64,000 bases of DNA from Blastomyces gilchristii SLH14081 (GCF_000003855.2 NW_003101681.1:2177893-2241892); one strand, 5' to 3'. Shown: positions 50,432 to 63,520, numbered from the stretch's first letter. The notes: a model not told the origin generated them from the letters alone. Numbers and translations: made by a program.

Positions 50432-51605
50432 ATGTCTGATGAACAAGAAGGGCTCAAACGGTTGGATGGAAGGTTTGCCATCCGGCCGTCCATGGGAGGA
50501 TCACAGTTGAATTTGACGGCGGACTGTGTAAGTCCTTTTATTATGAGTTATAGAACTATCTAACTCAAGACAACATAGGGTCACCGGTGATAGAGTACCT
50601 AACAGCCATAGGCCATTCAGAGATCTCCTTTACGGTGCAGGAACATACCATCTCACGAGAGAAACTAACAGCTCTGGAGAGTTATCTCACACTGCTCAAC
50701 CTTACTTTCAGGATTATGATGGCCCACAGCTTCACGGCCTCAAAGGAACTAGTTCACGACCTAATTTGTGAGAGGATTTACTCAGGCTGGAAATTGAAGC
50801 CCAAAGAGAAGCCAGGGCTCTATATCACAAGCAAGCCTTTTTGATACAGAGCATCGTTCACAAAAACAAACCCCAAAACTATACCATGGCCTAGAGTACA
50901 AAGATAATCCTAAATTTGACTTATTGCTCCTTGCTTGAAATCTCTTGATCAACATCGAAGGGCCCTTACCTTGCTCAGGTTGTTGAACTGGAGAATGGGC
51001 AGACCTTCCTGGTATTAAACCCACAGACGGCAAAGTTCCTCGGTTTCCATTCTACTTTTCTCCCAAGGAAAAAGCGGAGGTTGAAAGAGACATGGATGGA
51101 CTGTCACTGGGCATGCAAGCAATGCAGAGTATCAACGACAATGTCAGGGATCTGTTCCCAGAGCAAGGGATTGCAAGGCCAGAGCAGTATGGGCAAGCTA
51201 AGGATGCTCTGCCCCTGGGTGAAGTAATTCATCATAAGTGAATTCGCCCCCAACGAAAATGAACAGAAGGTGTGGGAGGAAGATTGACCATTCGACAATT
51301 GATGCCAAGTCTACATCCTTTTCGAGAGTTAATATGATTTGGTGCGTGGTGGGCTATTCGGCGTATCAGGCAGAGAGAGCTTGTTATAATAGTCAAGAGT
51401 TGACGTCGGGGATCCTGAAGAATATGTGGTCTATCGCCCTCCTGAGATTCCCTACAAGCATCCTTAATAAGATCTGATAAGTCTGCAAAGCAGCGTCACA
51501 GGGACACTGACTACTAAACACCGCGCCATAAGCGCTCGATGAGCTGGACAAACTTTGCTCGGATGTGGGAGGCTCCTTCCTAGACAAGTCTTCATCCGCT
51601 TGGTG
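50432..51605 (+). pseudogene. decayed gene of unknown family
   Basis: Starts with ATG 50432 and about 31 codons (MSDEQEGLKRLDGRFAIRPS), then a short intron with overlapping donors (GTGTAAG at 50526-50532) and a TAG acceptor at 50578. It continues 50579-50841 with a protein-like frame including KLKPKEKPGLYITS. After that, coding-like sequence goes on only by changing frame repeatedly: YKDNPKFDLLL near 50898, VVELENGQTFLVLNP near 50970, FYFSPKEKAEVERDMDGLS near 51053, EFAPNENEQKVWEED near 51239 and EEYVVYRPPEIPYKHP near 51418, with several stops between. Together these look like one protein of 350 or more residues broken by frameshifts and nonsense changes. Family not recognised. Confidence 0.5.
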
Positions 51606-52281
51606 GCCCTCCTTGGTTGGGATTATTTATTTTCTATTAAGAAAGGTGTGATAACCGAGTGTTGCATATGGGATTTTTGGCACAAACCAGACCTACCTAT
51701 TTAGATAGGTATAGTACCTTACCTCCTATACGTCGCTCTATTTAGACGTCTTGGATCTTTCTCTTAGGGTCGATGTTCATCCTAATTTCAAACCGCGTCA
51801 ATTACACCGATCGTACCCGTGGCTCTTGATCCAGTATACGGATGTATGCGCTCGATCTACTATTACTGACACTATATGTAGAACCAGACATTTTATGGTG
51901 GGGTATATCTGATTGGACTGGAATTAATTATGCAACAAAGAAAAAATAGAAACGGCAAAACAATGTAAATCAGGATGCAGAGGAGACAGGGATGAGATTT
52001 TAAGGAGAGAAACTGAGAACTGCGTTACAGGTGTACCATGTACCATGAACTATGAAATGGGTATTATAAACTTGGAAAGAATGAATAGTAATGTATGTTC
52101 ATGTAACGAATGGGCTATATGACATGCGGGTGTAAGTTAGTAGAAAGCACACCAGCGTGCAAAATAAGGATAGAACCAAGGAAGAAAAGGATATCGCAAA
52201 CTGGACCTATACATAATATTGAGAACCTGGATATCCCACCTCGAAAGCTTTTCCCTGCCGCTCTAGCTGTCCGTCTCAATT
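51606..52281. other. intergenic, no supported gene
   Basis: Lies between the decayed gene and the 3' end of the dioxygenase gene. Nothing recognised. Confidence 0.4.
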
Positions 52282-53736
52282 TCATGCACTCTCGAGAAAC
52301 GATCTAACACTTCGCATCGCACCACCAATTGCCCCTCCCCTTCTGAGAGCTCTGGCCGCACCATTTCCAGTTTCGGAAGGCTTAGGTGGGTTAGGTGGGT
52401 TAGGTGGGTTAGGTGGGTTAGTTTCTTTAGGTGGGTTAGCCCCGCCAGACCCGGGGAACTCATCCCACGGAGAGCCGTCGTTCGGCATCCCACCGTCCTC
52501 GGTCCACCAGTTCACGTTTTTGGGGTTCCGCACGGCTTGGGGGTTGACTCCCACGTCGATGGTCCCCCAGATTCCGTCTTTGATGGAGCCGCCTATCGTC
52601 TGGGTCTGCACTATCGGGTTATCGCCTCCCTGAAATCCTATCCGGAAAAGCACGTCTCTATCATTGGGTGTCCATCGTTGTTTGTTCGTCGTATACGGCG
52701 AAGTGGCTTCGACACTTTTGATCAGGGGTTCATTAAAGTAGATCTGGCCAACATGGGAAATGGTGCCACCTCTGATGGTATCATTTTGGAGCCTCGTAGC
52801 TCCATGGTGGATAATTACTGAAATTGGTAGTTAGTTGATCTGTCTAGATGAATATATAGAATTCGATTATGGATTCTTGGGGGAAGAGGGGATCGTGTTT
52901 ACTGTGTAAGTGATTAGCACGCCCAGTGTAGTGGCCCGGGAAAACGGTGGTAAACGAGGCCGTGCCGTTCTGAGCTGTCGGTTGGATCCCTCGCAGGGCG
53001 TTGTTATCAATCTCGGCGGGGTTGCCGTCGCCATTTCCAGGAGCCACGACACCAGTGTAGACGCCCTATGGAGGAGGGGGAAAAAGGGATGTTTAGCATG
53101 TTGATAAGGGGTGCCTTTAAATATCTCACTTTTTGTTCCGCGGGGGAGATGGGGGTTTCTCACAGTCGAGTTGCAGCCCCATAACTCAACATATGCATCT
53201 GGGATGGGCTGACAGTTTGACACATCGATAACGTTGATATCAAGGTGAAGGGCTACGCTAGGTTCCACCTTCCCGCCCACTCCCGAACGGACATCCTCGC
53301 GGATAAGTTCTCCCGCAACCCCTTTTGATGTTCAGTAAAGCTGTCTTTTATCCCCCAAAGGGCAAGTTGGAGGGAACAAGTGATAGTAAAATAAAATGGA
53401 ACCCTTACAGTAGGGGCCCTCCATGACTTCAGGATCCAGCACGCAGCTAGCTTGGCGGCCAAAAAGCTCTACATCAAGGCCAGAGTCACGGCGAGCCAGA
53501 GACTTATATCCAGCACGCTCCCGAAGTTCATTCAGGCGGGCATGTCTCCGATCAGCCTGGTAGGATATCCAACCACGCTTCTGGAGATCGCTCGTACATT
53601 CGTAGACTCCGCGTCTTGCAGAATGTTGAAGATGATACTTACGCCGGTGAACATCTCCCTCGATGGAATGGCCAGGATGCGCAAAGCTGGCTACGGCCAG
53701 AAGCATAGGCACAAGCGCGAGGGAAAGGAACTGCAT
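52282..53736 (-). CDS. secreted intradiol-dioxygenase-like protein
   Basis: Minus strand, four exons: 53409-53736, 53164-53321, 52903-53065 and 52282-52817. Introns are 87, 98 and 85 nt with GTAAGG, GTGAGA and GTAAAC donors, and the phases agree. 394 residues. Signal peptide MQFLSLALVPMLLAVASFAHP at the start, then a His/Arg-rich propeptide-like segment. The catalytic fold of intradiol ring-cleavage dioxygenases follows: Tyr109 in EGPYW, the LHLDINVIDVSNC and AYVELWGCN strands, then Y208 and H214/H216 in HYTGRANHLH, which would bind the non-haem Fe(III). The protein ends in a Pro/Asn repeat encoded by a 9-nt minisatellite and a Gly/Ala/Arg tail. Fungal secreted members act on catechols or aromatic breakdown products, and the substrate here is unknown. 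I chose the second in-frame Met as start because it begins the signal peptide, and the first would put 23 residues before it. The neighbour is a divergent secreted tyrosinase 2.3 kb away. Confidence 0.85.
52382..52420 (+). repeat. 9-nt minisatellite within the dioxygenase gene
   Basis: Four and a third copies of TTAGGTGGG. On the coding (minus) strand it encodes a Pro-Pro-Asn repeat. The four GGG runs on the + strand could form a G-quadruplex. Not telomeric: the unit is 9 nt, not TTAGGG. Confidence 0.85.
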
Positions 53737-56071
53737 GAGCGAAAGTTTTAAGGAAGAAGTAGAAGAAGGAAAGGTAAGATGCCCAAGGACAAGAAACAGA
53801 GGCATAAATGAAATCTAGCGGCGATATCAAGCGGGCATGACTGTCTCTATATATGATGCCTGGGCAGGCATCTTGTTAGGCTAAGAGATCAGCTGAGAAA
53901 TTTGCGAGGAGCAACATAACTAACTAGCGAAAGCTTGGATGAAGGAGCTAATTTTCAGGCAAGGGCCAGGATAAATATCAAAGGGTTGAAATAGCAATTC
54001 CATTGTTTTCTATCCGTTAAAGACTCGATCCATGTTCGTTTCAGCCTTCGGCAGATGAGGCCAGTGATGGCATTGGGCATGCGTTTTCAAAACCGAGACT
54101 GCGGCCGTTATTCCAACCGCCTATCCGTAGAGAGTGAGGCTTGTAACTAGGGATTGGTTAGGTTCCAAAGGATCAGCAAAAGCCTCAAGAATGAGGTTTT
54201 GAGTTTTTTAGCCTCTGGCCTTGTCGGAGAGGGAGTGAGAAAAGCAGCGGGATATGGGGAAGAAATGATGAAGCCCCAGGAACAAACTACTCTTCCTTCA
54301 ATGGGAGTAAAGAGTTGCATTATTGCCCATAACCGCAGAACCGCCGAGAAGAAGACGTAACTATGGTGAGGGCATTGACTGTGTTTCCTGCAGTTCTTCG
54401 CTTATCCACAACTTGCTTGAAGGCTTAAATAACTAAGTTAACTAGTTCCTGTCAAGTTGCTAGAACGAAGCCAAAAGCGGAAACCAAGACTAGCCGAGCC
54501 GCCCAAGTCCATATCAAAACGGTGCGATTGCGATTGATGGATTTACGTGGACAGGTATATATGTATGCGATGTCAAACATATGCCGAAATACTACGTACA
54601 GCGTAACTAGTGCAATGCGTAGAACCTACGTGCATGGCCAGCATCGGCATATGACCGATTAAGTGAACAATTCGAAGAGGATTGTTGCCTCGAAGTGGTG
54701 TCTGCTTGCTTCTTGCAGACCAGTGAGAATGGGGATAGAAAAGTGAGAAGAAACGCGAGCAACCGATGCTCCTCTGATGTACTTTGATTGTCTCATCTGA
54801 TCGGTTCACTGGCATCCAGATTGGATTAAATAAATCAATGATTCTGAGTTTTCCCTATCACGCTGAGTAACTACAACAAATTACCCCTCGGCCCAATTCG
54901 TCGTATAGGTGTTCAGGGTAATAAGATGAATGGACGAACGATACCTAGGGCTAGGCGATATTGTGAGAGGTGAGATTCTCGTTATTCCGTTCGTGATACG
55001 AATGAACTGTTACTTGTGAGAGGCAAATATGCTAATAGGCAGATTTTTCTAGGATTTTTCTAGATACACAGTATCCAATTTATACAAATTCCCATCTGAC
55101 CCTCGCTAGATGAGAGCTTCACAACTTCAAAGATTCGAAGAAGATGTTCATCATCTCAAATATAAGAAGCAGTTATGTTAAGAACGCTTTGGGACAAACA
55201 ACTAAATAAAGATTGGTTCATTTGACCAACACAAAGCAGTCTCCAACACGTCATAGAATTTATACTGGATAAACCCCCAGCTGTTAGCTGTGCAAAGCAT
55301 CAAAACAAGCTTTTTGGACAACCCCTGCAGAAAATGAAAAAAGTTCGAGTTTGACTGTGAAAGACAAAGCTGATGGGGAACCTGAAGTGGCGTTTCCAAT
55401 CCATACTTGTGACTCTTAAAAAGGATTCAAAGTCCATCTCACAGACTGTATCTCGACAACGGGGGAGATCCTCAGCTCTAGAACACCGACTTGGGGAAAA
55501 AAAAATATCATTACATATGCCTCGACAAATTGACGTGGGCAGAGGTCATAAATACCAAGTCTTTGGTTTCGAACGAGCTACAACCAGAACTATCATGAAA
55601 CCAACCCGATCCCGTAAAGGAGTTTCAAGTCATCAAGAGACCAGTGTGTGTTCTAGGTCCACTTGATTCCAGCGCGCCAAAATAGCAGTACACCACTCCA
55701 GACTTGCGGCTCTGGGGAATTCAGTGATTTTCTTCCAGTCAGTTCTGGGTTTGCAAACATTTACCGACGCCTTGGTTACAGCAAGCTTCGCATCACGCAT
55801 GTGGTCTCCCAGGCCAATTGTTATGTTGGTTCATGTTAAAATGTTGGGTTGCATAGCATTTGCAAGCAGCACGCGGGGCGGAGGTAGGTTCCCGGATTGC
55901 CCTACGACTGACCACGATATGTACATAAATATCATCGTGTCTTCCGGCCTGCTGTTTAAGTTTCTACAGATCATTTCCTCTTTTTCTTTCTTTCTTATTT
56001 CTCTTTTTGGTTTCTGTAATTTCCATGACAGGAAAGCGTTGCGTTTGAAAATCAATCGCACAAGGCCCAGC
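53737..56071. promoter_or_regulatory. divergent intergenic region between dioxygenase and tyrosinase genes
   Basis: 2.3 kb separating two divergently transcribed genes, so it holds both promoters. TATATA boxes occur near 53850 (TCTATATATGATG, about 110 nt upstream of the dioxygenase ATG). No coding frame inside has support. A T/C-rich tract (TCTTTTTC, 55980-56010) precedes the tyrosinase ATG. Confidence 0.45.
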
Positions 56072-57505
56072 ATGGTTTGGCTCAGACGAGTCATTCTTTT
56101 CTTGTCTGTGGTATGTTCAGTTGTTTCAGCGCGGTGTACCACACCAGGACAGCGCAAAGCATGGTACGCATATTCTTCCCATATAACTGGAAGAAACAGG
56201 CGTGCTCTAACCCCGTTCCACTGCAAGAGTTAATGGCTGATAAAAATTGCAGGCACACTTTGAGCAACTCTGAGAAACAAGCATACATCGATGCTGAGCT
56301 CTGTTTGATGAGAAAACCACCTAAAACCGCTTTTAAAGGTGTAATAACACGGTTTGATGATTTCCAAGCTCTTCATGTGCACACAGCATATATGAACCAT
56401 TATGTCGTATGTTCCCGCTATACCACGAAGAGCCGATACAACAGTCGTTCGAAGCCGATGGCTAATTTGCGATATATCACCTAGGGAGCATTCCTTCCCT
56501 TCCACCGGTTGATGACGTATAGTCATGAGGCTGCGCTTCGGGAAGAGTGTGGCTATAAAGGCTACCAACCGTGAGTTCTGTCTAACCCGTTTGCGTGTGT
56601 TACCACACAAAAACCTGCCGGAATAGCTCTGTCGAGTAACCACGTTATATATAACCTTCCTAACATATCCCGGAACTTGAATTTCCAGCTATTGGTATGA
56701 GCAAATGGATGCAGGGAAATTTTCCTCATCTGACATTTTCGACTCCGTCTATGGCTTCGGCGGCAATGGGTTTGGGAGGGAAGGCTGTATCACCGACGGA
56801 CCTTTCGCAAACTATACAAGCCCGTTTGGACCGGGATCCGAAATTAGAACCCAGTGCATCGATCGAAATTTCGATGATGCGGTTAGCTTAGGCACCTCCC
56901 GGGCACGGGTGGAGGACTGCACCTCTAAACCTAACTGGATATCAGCATGGAATTGCATCGAGCTGAACCCTCATGGTGGTGGCCACAATGGCGTCGGGGG
57001 CCAAGTGAGTGATGCCTCAGAAAACCATTTCCCGCCCCTGCACCGATTTAGATCATGTTCGTGAGGTAAATCTAATAGGTATTCATTTTTTCACTCTCGT
57101 TAGATGGCCAGAGGTGGCGCTTCCCCCGGTGATCCTATCTTCTTTCTCCATCACGCCTGGATCGACAAGTTGTGGTGGGACTGGCAGGCGAAGGACCTTC
57201 CAGCGCGTCTGTCTGAGATGGGTGGAACTAATTTTGATGAAAACTCCGGCTTCCCTCCCGGTCCGCCAGACTATCCGTAAGTTGCCTATTTCTTCTGCCT
57301 TCATGCATGAGATTTAAAAGGAACTAATTTTGGTAAAACTAAACGCGACAGACAACCCGGAGCAATGCCCGGTGATCCGGGAAACATCACCACATTAAAT
57401 CACGTCCTCTTCATGTTTGGCACTATGGGCGACGATAAGATAATTGCCGATGTGATGGATATTCAGGGAGATTTCTTATGTTACGGGTACGTAGATCCAG
57501 AGTAG
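56072..57505 (+). CDS. secreted tyrosinase (type 3 copper enzyme)
   Basis: Six exons: 56072-56163, 56253-56406, 56485-56570, 56689-57004, 57104-57276 and 57352-57505. Introns are 89, 78, 118, 99 and 75 nt, all GT/AG, and the phases fit. 324 residues. Signal peptide of about 20 residues ([17 protein letters not shown]). CuA site: H72 (or H74), H80 and H89 in [12 protein letters not shown] and GAFLPFHR. CuB site: H206 and H210 in [11 protein letters not shown], then H233 in [19 protein letters not shown]. All six copper ligands are present, so the enzyme should be able to oxidise phenols to quinones outside the cell or in the wall. The length fits short fungal tyrosinases without the long C-terminal lid of melanin-type enzymes. 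Exon 5 ends and exon 6 completes a Pro codon, and the last residues are GYVDPE. The gene ends about 60-300 bp before the AT-rich mutated block, yet it is intact. Confidence 0.85.
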
Positions 57506-58380
57506 TTTTGAATTTGAAGCTTTCCTACCAGTTTCGCTCGAGAACCACGAAGTAGACAAGAATTGCTAGGTTATTATTATTACATATTAGAAAGTAACTA
57601 GCAAAAGGTGATGCATTTACTTCCAGCTTTCATTGTGTTATTTTCAAGAGACTGTCAAGGGCCAAGGTCCAAATCACGGGTTTAGTTTGGCTGCAACATT
57701 CATACCGGAAAAGCTTAGGGTTATTACACGACCGGATTATGGCTGTTCTACTGTTTCAATTGGTGACATGGTCACTGAGATAGTATAATGATGGATGAAT
57801 GATGAATCACTGTAAATAAGTTGTAAACAGAAAAACTCAATTATCATATTAATAATGTTGTCATTCAATCTATACAATCACTAATTCTAAAAAATATCTC
57901 ATTCATTGATATCATTCTTTATTAGACATTAACGTGACTCATCACTCAACAAACTCATTCACTTAACAAACTGCTATTTTTTCCATGAATTCCTGCAACT
58001 CTTCAACTTCAATGACTTATCATATCACTCAATGAAGCAATTATAGAGCAAGTAATCACTTAATTGAATTAATAATTAATTTCTAAATATGCTGAGATTG
58101 TAAAGAAATTCAGAGTCAATTATATTATCTTAATACAGCAGTTTAAAAATTAACAGATTTTCAGAATAAAAATAACATTAATTTAATATTAAAATCTTAT
58201 AAATACTGAAGAATAATATCTTTTATTTCATATTAATCAGTTATTTAACACAGTTTCTCTGTGATATTTTAAATACTGTATAATTTTATATTCAAAATTA
58301 TTAAAATATAAATAGAAATTAACTAAAAGTCTTACTTTTATAAATAATATAAAATAAAAATTAAGAGTATTTTTTTATAC
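57506..58380. other. border and first part of AT-rich block
   Basis: Base composition falls sharply after about 57800. No frame. Probably mutated repeat debris outside the retrotransposon. Confidence 0.5.
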
Positions 58381-58540
58381 TGTAAGAAATCCCGCTTCTC
58401 ACGGATTCTTTACCTCTATTTCTATCTCTTGTATAATCAATAGAGCTAGCAGCTCTTGACTACACATAACTATATAGACTGAACTTCATGAATACTATTC
58501 ATAACTCAGCTTGAATACTATTATATATTTAATCTCTACA
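58381..58540 (+). repeat. candidate 5' LTR of the Gypsy element
   Basis: Begins TGTAAGAAATCCCGC and ends CTCTACA, i.e. TG...CA ends, with more surviving C/G than its surroundings, and sits upstream of the element's coding order. Boundaries are a guess because no second LTR is inside the window. Confidence 0.3.
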
Positions 58541-60399
58541 TTTTATCTTTCTACTGTGAATACTTCTAGTAGTTAATAGTATATATCACATCAAGCTGCA
58601 AATATCTGAATAATTGTCTGTGAGCACTTATTCTTATATTTCAAGCTCAGTCAGTCAGTAACTATCTGTTATAACTGAAAGAACTAGAAACTTATATACT
58701 TTAATCTCTGTAAATTCTACTGCAGACACTCAGAAGCAGCTATCTGAATTATGAATAACTCTTATAAAAGAAGTCTCAGAGAACTTATTAATTACTTACA
58801 GAATATTATTCTCTATATCTGTGATAGAGAAACTCTCTGAACTTATAAATATATTAATCTTAGTAAAGAACATTCTTGAGCATCTCTCACAGAACTAAGT
58901 TATTTTTTTATAAGAAATACTTACTATCTGTAAACATTCTTAAACTGAGTTTCTAGATATAATTTTCAGAGATATCTATGAACTGAAAAGAAACTTTCTT
59001 AAGCTGTAATTATTTAAGATTACTTATTAAATTATAATCTATAAAAGCTTTTATAAGTTTGTATTTAAAATTGACTTATAAGTCTGACTATATAATATAA
59101 AAGATGAAGAAGCTGTTATTTATATAATAACAGATCTCTATTATACTGAAGTTAAGAACTAACTGAATTATCTAGAGAATAATTATAAGAGATTCTGCTA
59201 ATCTGTTCTTAAGATCTATTTAAAAAATAAGTTGAAAAACTCTGTGAGCTGAACAGAGAACATCTGAATTATAATTATTAATATTAGAAAAAGAGATAAG
59301 AAATCTGATAAAGACTACTTACAGTACTTTATAAAATTATAATATAAACTGAGATCTGTGAAAATAGAGCTCTGAAACAAGATCTGAATAATAATATTTA
59401 TAAAGAAGCTGAATAAAAATATATAGAATAAGCTTATTAAGTAAGACTCTAAGCTCTTGACTCTGAAGAAACTGATGACTTTTATTTACTGTTTATAAAT
59501 CACTGTAAGAGTCATAGACTTATAGAGAGTGAATTATTAATCAGCTCTGTAAGAGTCAGAATAACAGAGAACAGATTTATTAGAAAAAGATAATAAGATA
59601 TAGAGAGATTCATATCTGACTATTAAGTAGAGAGAGAGTTTTATAAGCTTCTATAAATAGAGTGTATAATAGAGAGATTAAGAAAAAGAGACTCTGCTTT
59701 ATCTATTCTAAATTAGAATATCTTCACACAAACTATCTAAATAAATTAAAATAGAAATTTAAGAAGTTATAGACAGAGTTAGTAACAGTCTTCTTAAGAA
59801 TCTTAAAACTGATATCTGAATCTGTTACTCTTTCAATAAAAATACTTACTTATAGAGAGAGACTGCACTGCAGTACTACTACTCTGTAAGTATGAAAAGT
59901 ATTAATAAACTCAGAATCTCAGATCACTGTAGTATTTCTAAGACTTACAGAGTAAATAAGCTGAATGATAAAAACTGAGAATCTGCTCTTATAATAAGCA
60001 GAGTATAAGAACTCAGACCTGAGAACTAAGAGACTTATAAGAGTTACTTTTGAATTATAAGATCTCTCTGAAATCTGAAGAAGATTTACAGAAACTGTAA
60101 TTATCACAGATATTATAGATAATATATACTTAAAACTTATATAACTTTAAAGACATAATCTACACATAGCTGTTCATGAGTCAGATTTATACTTTCAATT
60201 AGTATTAATAAACTTACTTACAGAGATAGAATCAGTTAATACTGTAGAGTTAATTAGAGAAGATAAGCTTATCTATATAATAACTTTATAAGTGTCTGAG
60301 AATCTCATAATTATGAAAACTGAGCTTCAGATATCAGAGAAATACTGAGATCTTATAGAGATATTTAACTCAGTAAAGATAGCTGAGCTTTCTTCTCAC

Positions 60400-61200
60400 T
60401 ATAAGAAGAATCTGATAATAAATTTAATAGAAGAATAGAAACTCTTCTGAGAATCAATCTATAAACTCTTTTATTATGAGACAGAGATCTTATAAGTCTA
60501 TATAAAGAAGAATCTAAAGAATAACTTTATCTAATCTTCACAGATCTTTATAGAAGTCTCTGTGATATTTATAAAGAAGAAGAATAAAGATTTCAGATTA
60601 TGTATAAACTACTATAATCTGAACTTCAAGATAATAAAGAGTCACTATTCTCTATCTTTGATTGAGAATGTAATTAATTATCTTACAGAAGCTGTTATAT
60701 TCATATAACTGAATATAATTAATATATATACACAGCTGTGAATACAGTCTGAAAATAAATAAAAGACTGTCTTTAGAACTGCACTGAGATTATTTAAATA
60801 TCTAGTAGTATCTTTTGATCTGACTAATATCTTCACAGTATTTCAGTCTTTTATTAATAAAATACTTCATATATATCTGAATGTCTTTATAATAATATAT
60901 CTGAATGATATGATAGTGTACTCTGCAAAGAAGAAAGAACACACTGAGTATATATAAAGTATATTAAAGATCTTAGATGAGACAGAACTGTATATTAAGC
61001 TTATAAAGTATAACTTCAGTATTTACTGAATTAATTTTCTAGAATATATAATCACTGTAAATAATATTCAGATAAAATCTTCATAAGTTGAGACTATTCT
61101 ATTATAACTGAAGTTAACTAGTATTTATAAGATTCAGATCTTTCTGAGCTTTGTGAATTTCTATAGACAGTTTATCTTTATATTTATAAGAATCTTCTTA
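60400..61200 (+). pseudogene. reverse transcriptase region of the Gypsy element
   Basis: Recognised by the order of RT blocks: the LCINYYNLN block, a block with a stop in place of Lys before LNIINIYT (normally TKLDLxxAY), FQSFINKILHIYL, then YLNDMIVYS. Both catalytic aspartates seen are changed to Asn, and stops interrupt the frame. Confidence 0.8.
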
Positions 61201-62179
61201 ACTCTTACAGATATACTGAAGAATAAAAATAAGAAGAAGTTATTCTGTGAATAGAGAATGAAAAGATTATTAAGAAGAAAGAACTATAAGAACTTTCTTA
61301 TTTTAGAAGCTTACAGAGTCTTTGTAAGATTAAAATAGATATTTATAGATGTAGTAATACTGTTTTACTTTAATCTCTTACTCTTAATTAAATTAAAGAT
61401 AGATGTCTTCTTCTTTATAATTTCAGAAATAGTCTTATAACTACAGTTAAATAAGAACTGAGTTTCAGTAATCTTTTTCTTATAGAAGATGTAATCTATA
61501 GAGATTAACTATAACATTTATAATTAGAAGCTTCTTATAATAGTGAAATTCTTTCATTACTGATATCACTACTTTAAGAGTCTTATAACAGTAATTACTG
61601 TTAAAACTGATTATAATAGCTTATAACAGTTTACTTCAATCAAGAAACTCTCACAGTGATAGATTCACTGAGTTCAGAGACTGAGTGAGTTCTGATTCAA
61701 GATAGAATATATTAAGAGAACTAAGAACTCAGTGAACAGACTCTCTTACAGATTAGACTATATTAAGAAGATCAGAATAACAGATATAGAGAAGCTAGAG
61801 AAGACAGAAAAGCTTTATAAGATGCTTAAAATAAGTGTTATAAAGAGATTAACTGAAGAGTCTCTCAATTCTCTGTAAGAGAAGAGAGAAGAGAGAGAAA
61901 AGAAGTCTGTACAACTACTCTCTATAACACTGAGAGTTAATACTCTAAGAATCTTCACAAGAATTCTTGAAGAGAGTACTTATAATCTGAAGAATTTATG
62001 AACTTTGAGAAGCACTGTAGAAGATCTGATATAAGAAGAAACAGAGTATAAGTCTTTATAAAATCTTCTATTCAGATTGTCTGAACTGCAACTGAAGAAT
62101 AAATATACTCAGTATATTCAGAAACTGCTCACAGCAGAGATCAATCCTGCAGAAATAAAGAATTAAAGAAACTTAAATA

Positions 62180-62960
62180 ATCTCTTATAAAGAGAGAGCT
62201 GGATTTATATATCTATGAATAAGTTTCTATGTATAGAACTTATTAAAAGATATTATAACTCTTCTCTAGTAAGTCATTTTATAGACACTAGAACTCATAA
62301 GTTATTTATAAGAAAATACTTCTGACTGAAGATACAAGAATTTATAAAGAAGATAGTGAATTCTTATACTATATATCAGAATTCATAAGTAGTGTGATTC
62401 AGATTATATGAAGAACTTACTTATCTACTCATTTCACAGAAACCTTGAGAATAGCTAGAAATGAATACTCTTATAAGTCTCTCTGAAAGTAAGAATATAT
62501 ATAATACCTGCTTTGACAGTGTGCTGATAATAGTGAATTACTTTATTAAGATGACACACTTTATATTCATCTGTAAGAACTTGAAGTCAAAGAATTTAAC
62601 TTATATCTTTATCTGTAATATGATTCAGTTGCATGAGTTATCTGTGAACATTGTCTCAGATAGAGAATTAATCTTTGTAGAAGAGTTCTGATCTGATCTG
62701 ATAACTATATTAAAGATTTTATAAGATCTAAGTATGACTTTTCATCAACAGATAGATGATTAGATAGAATATCTGATAAGTATATTAAAACAGTATCTAC
62801 AGTGCTTTATTAATTACAATTAGAATAACTGAGTATATTGATTATTACTTATAGAGTTTATATATAACAACTTAAAGCATGTTAGCACAGATAAAACTCT
62901 CTTTAAGATACTCACTGAGACTTATTTACAGATAATCTTAATAAACTCATAAGAGTATAC
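62180..62960 (+). pseudogene. integrase region of the Gypsy element
   Basis: His ligands of the HHCC finger are still visible (HFIDTRTHKL), but both Cys positions read as Tyr or other. A 76-codon open stretch at 62461-62691 covers the first part of the catalytic core, then stops follow where Trp and Gln codons stood. Confidence 0.8.
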
Positions 62961-63299
62961 TATAGAGTGTGATAATATCTGTAGACAGACTGAGAGAATT
63001 CAGAAGATTTAGAAGAAAGTCTGTAAATTCTTGAGAAAGACTCAAGAGTATCAGAAGAGATACTATGACTTCAAGTATATTATAAAGAGTTTTAAGAAAG
63101 ATAATAGAGTCTGACTGAGTCTAGAAAATATTATTATATAGAGATCTAGTAAGAAGCTGAATCTCTTATAGATAGAGTCTTATAAGATTATAAAGAAAGT
63201 TAGTTTATAGTTCTATAGATTGAAACTGTTATCTAAGTTACAGATATATAATATTTTTCATATTTCTTTACTCTATAAATATAAGAAATTTTCAGAAGA

Positions 63300-63520
63300 A
63301 AACTCTATGACTCATCACTTTGTCTGTGAAGTATTAGAGAATGAAAGAGAATATCAGATCAAAGAGATTATTAACTCAGAGAAGTGAGATTATAAGCTCT
63401 AATTCAAGATTCAGTGATAAGAGTATTCTGATAAGATGAATAAGTTTACTTGAGAATTATTTAGATAGATAAGATATCTGTAGAAGCTGAGACATGATTT
63501 TTATACTGTAAATTCTGATA
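63300..63520 (+). pseudogene. chromodomain at the C-terminus of the Gypsy polyprotein
   Basis: The frame reads THHFVCEVLENEREYQIKEI, then a Lys/Tyr-rich strand and the NKFTxELF and KLRHDFY motifs, interrupted by stops. A C-terminal chromodomain places the element among the chromoviruses, whose integration is often directed to heterochromatin. Confidence 0.7.

Noticed and set aside
52382..52437. TTAGG-containing repeat taken at first for interstitial telomere DNA
   Set aside because: The unit is TTAGGTGGG (9 nt) and lies in a coding exon as a Pro-Pro-Asn repeat.
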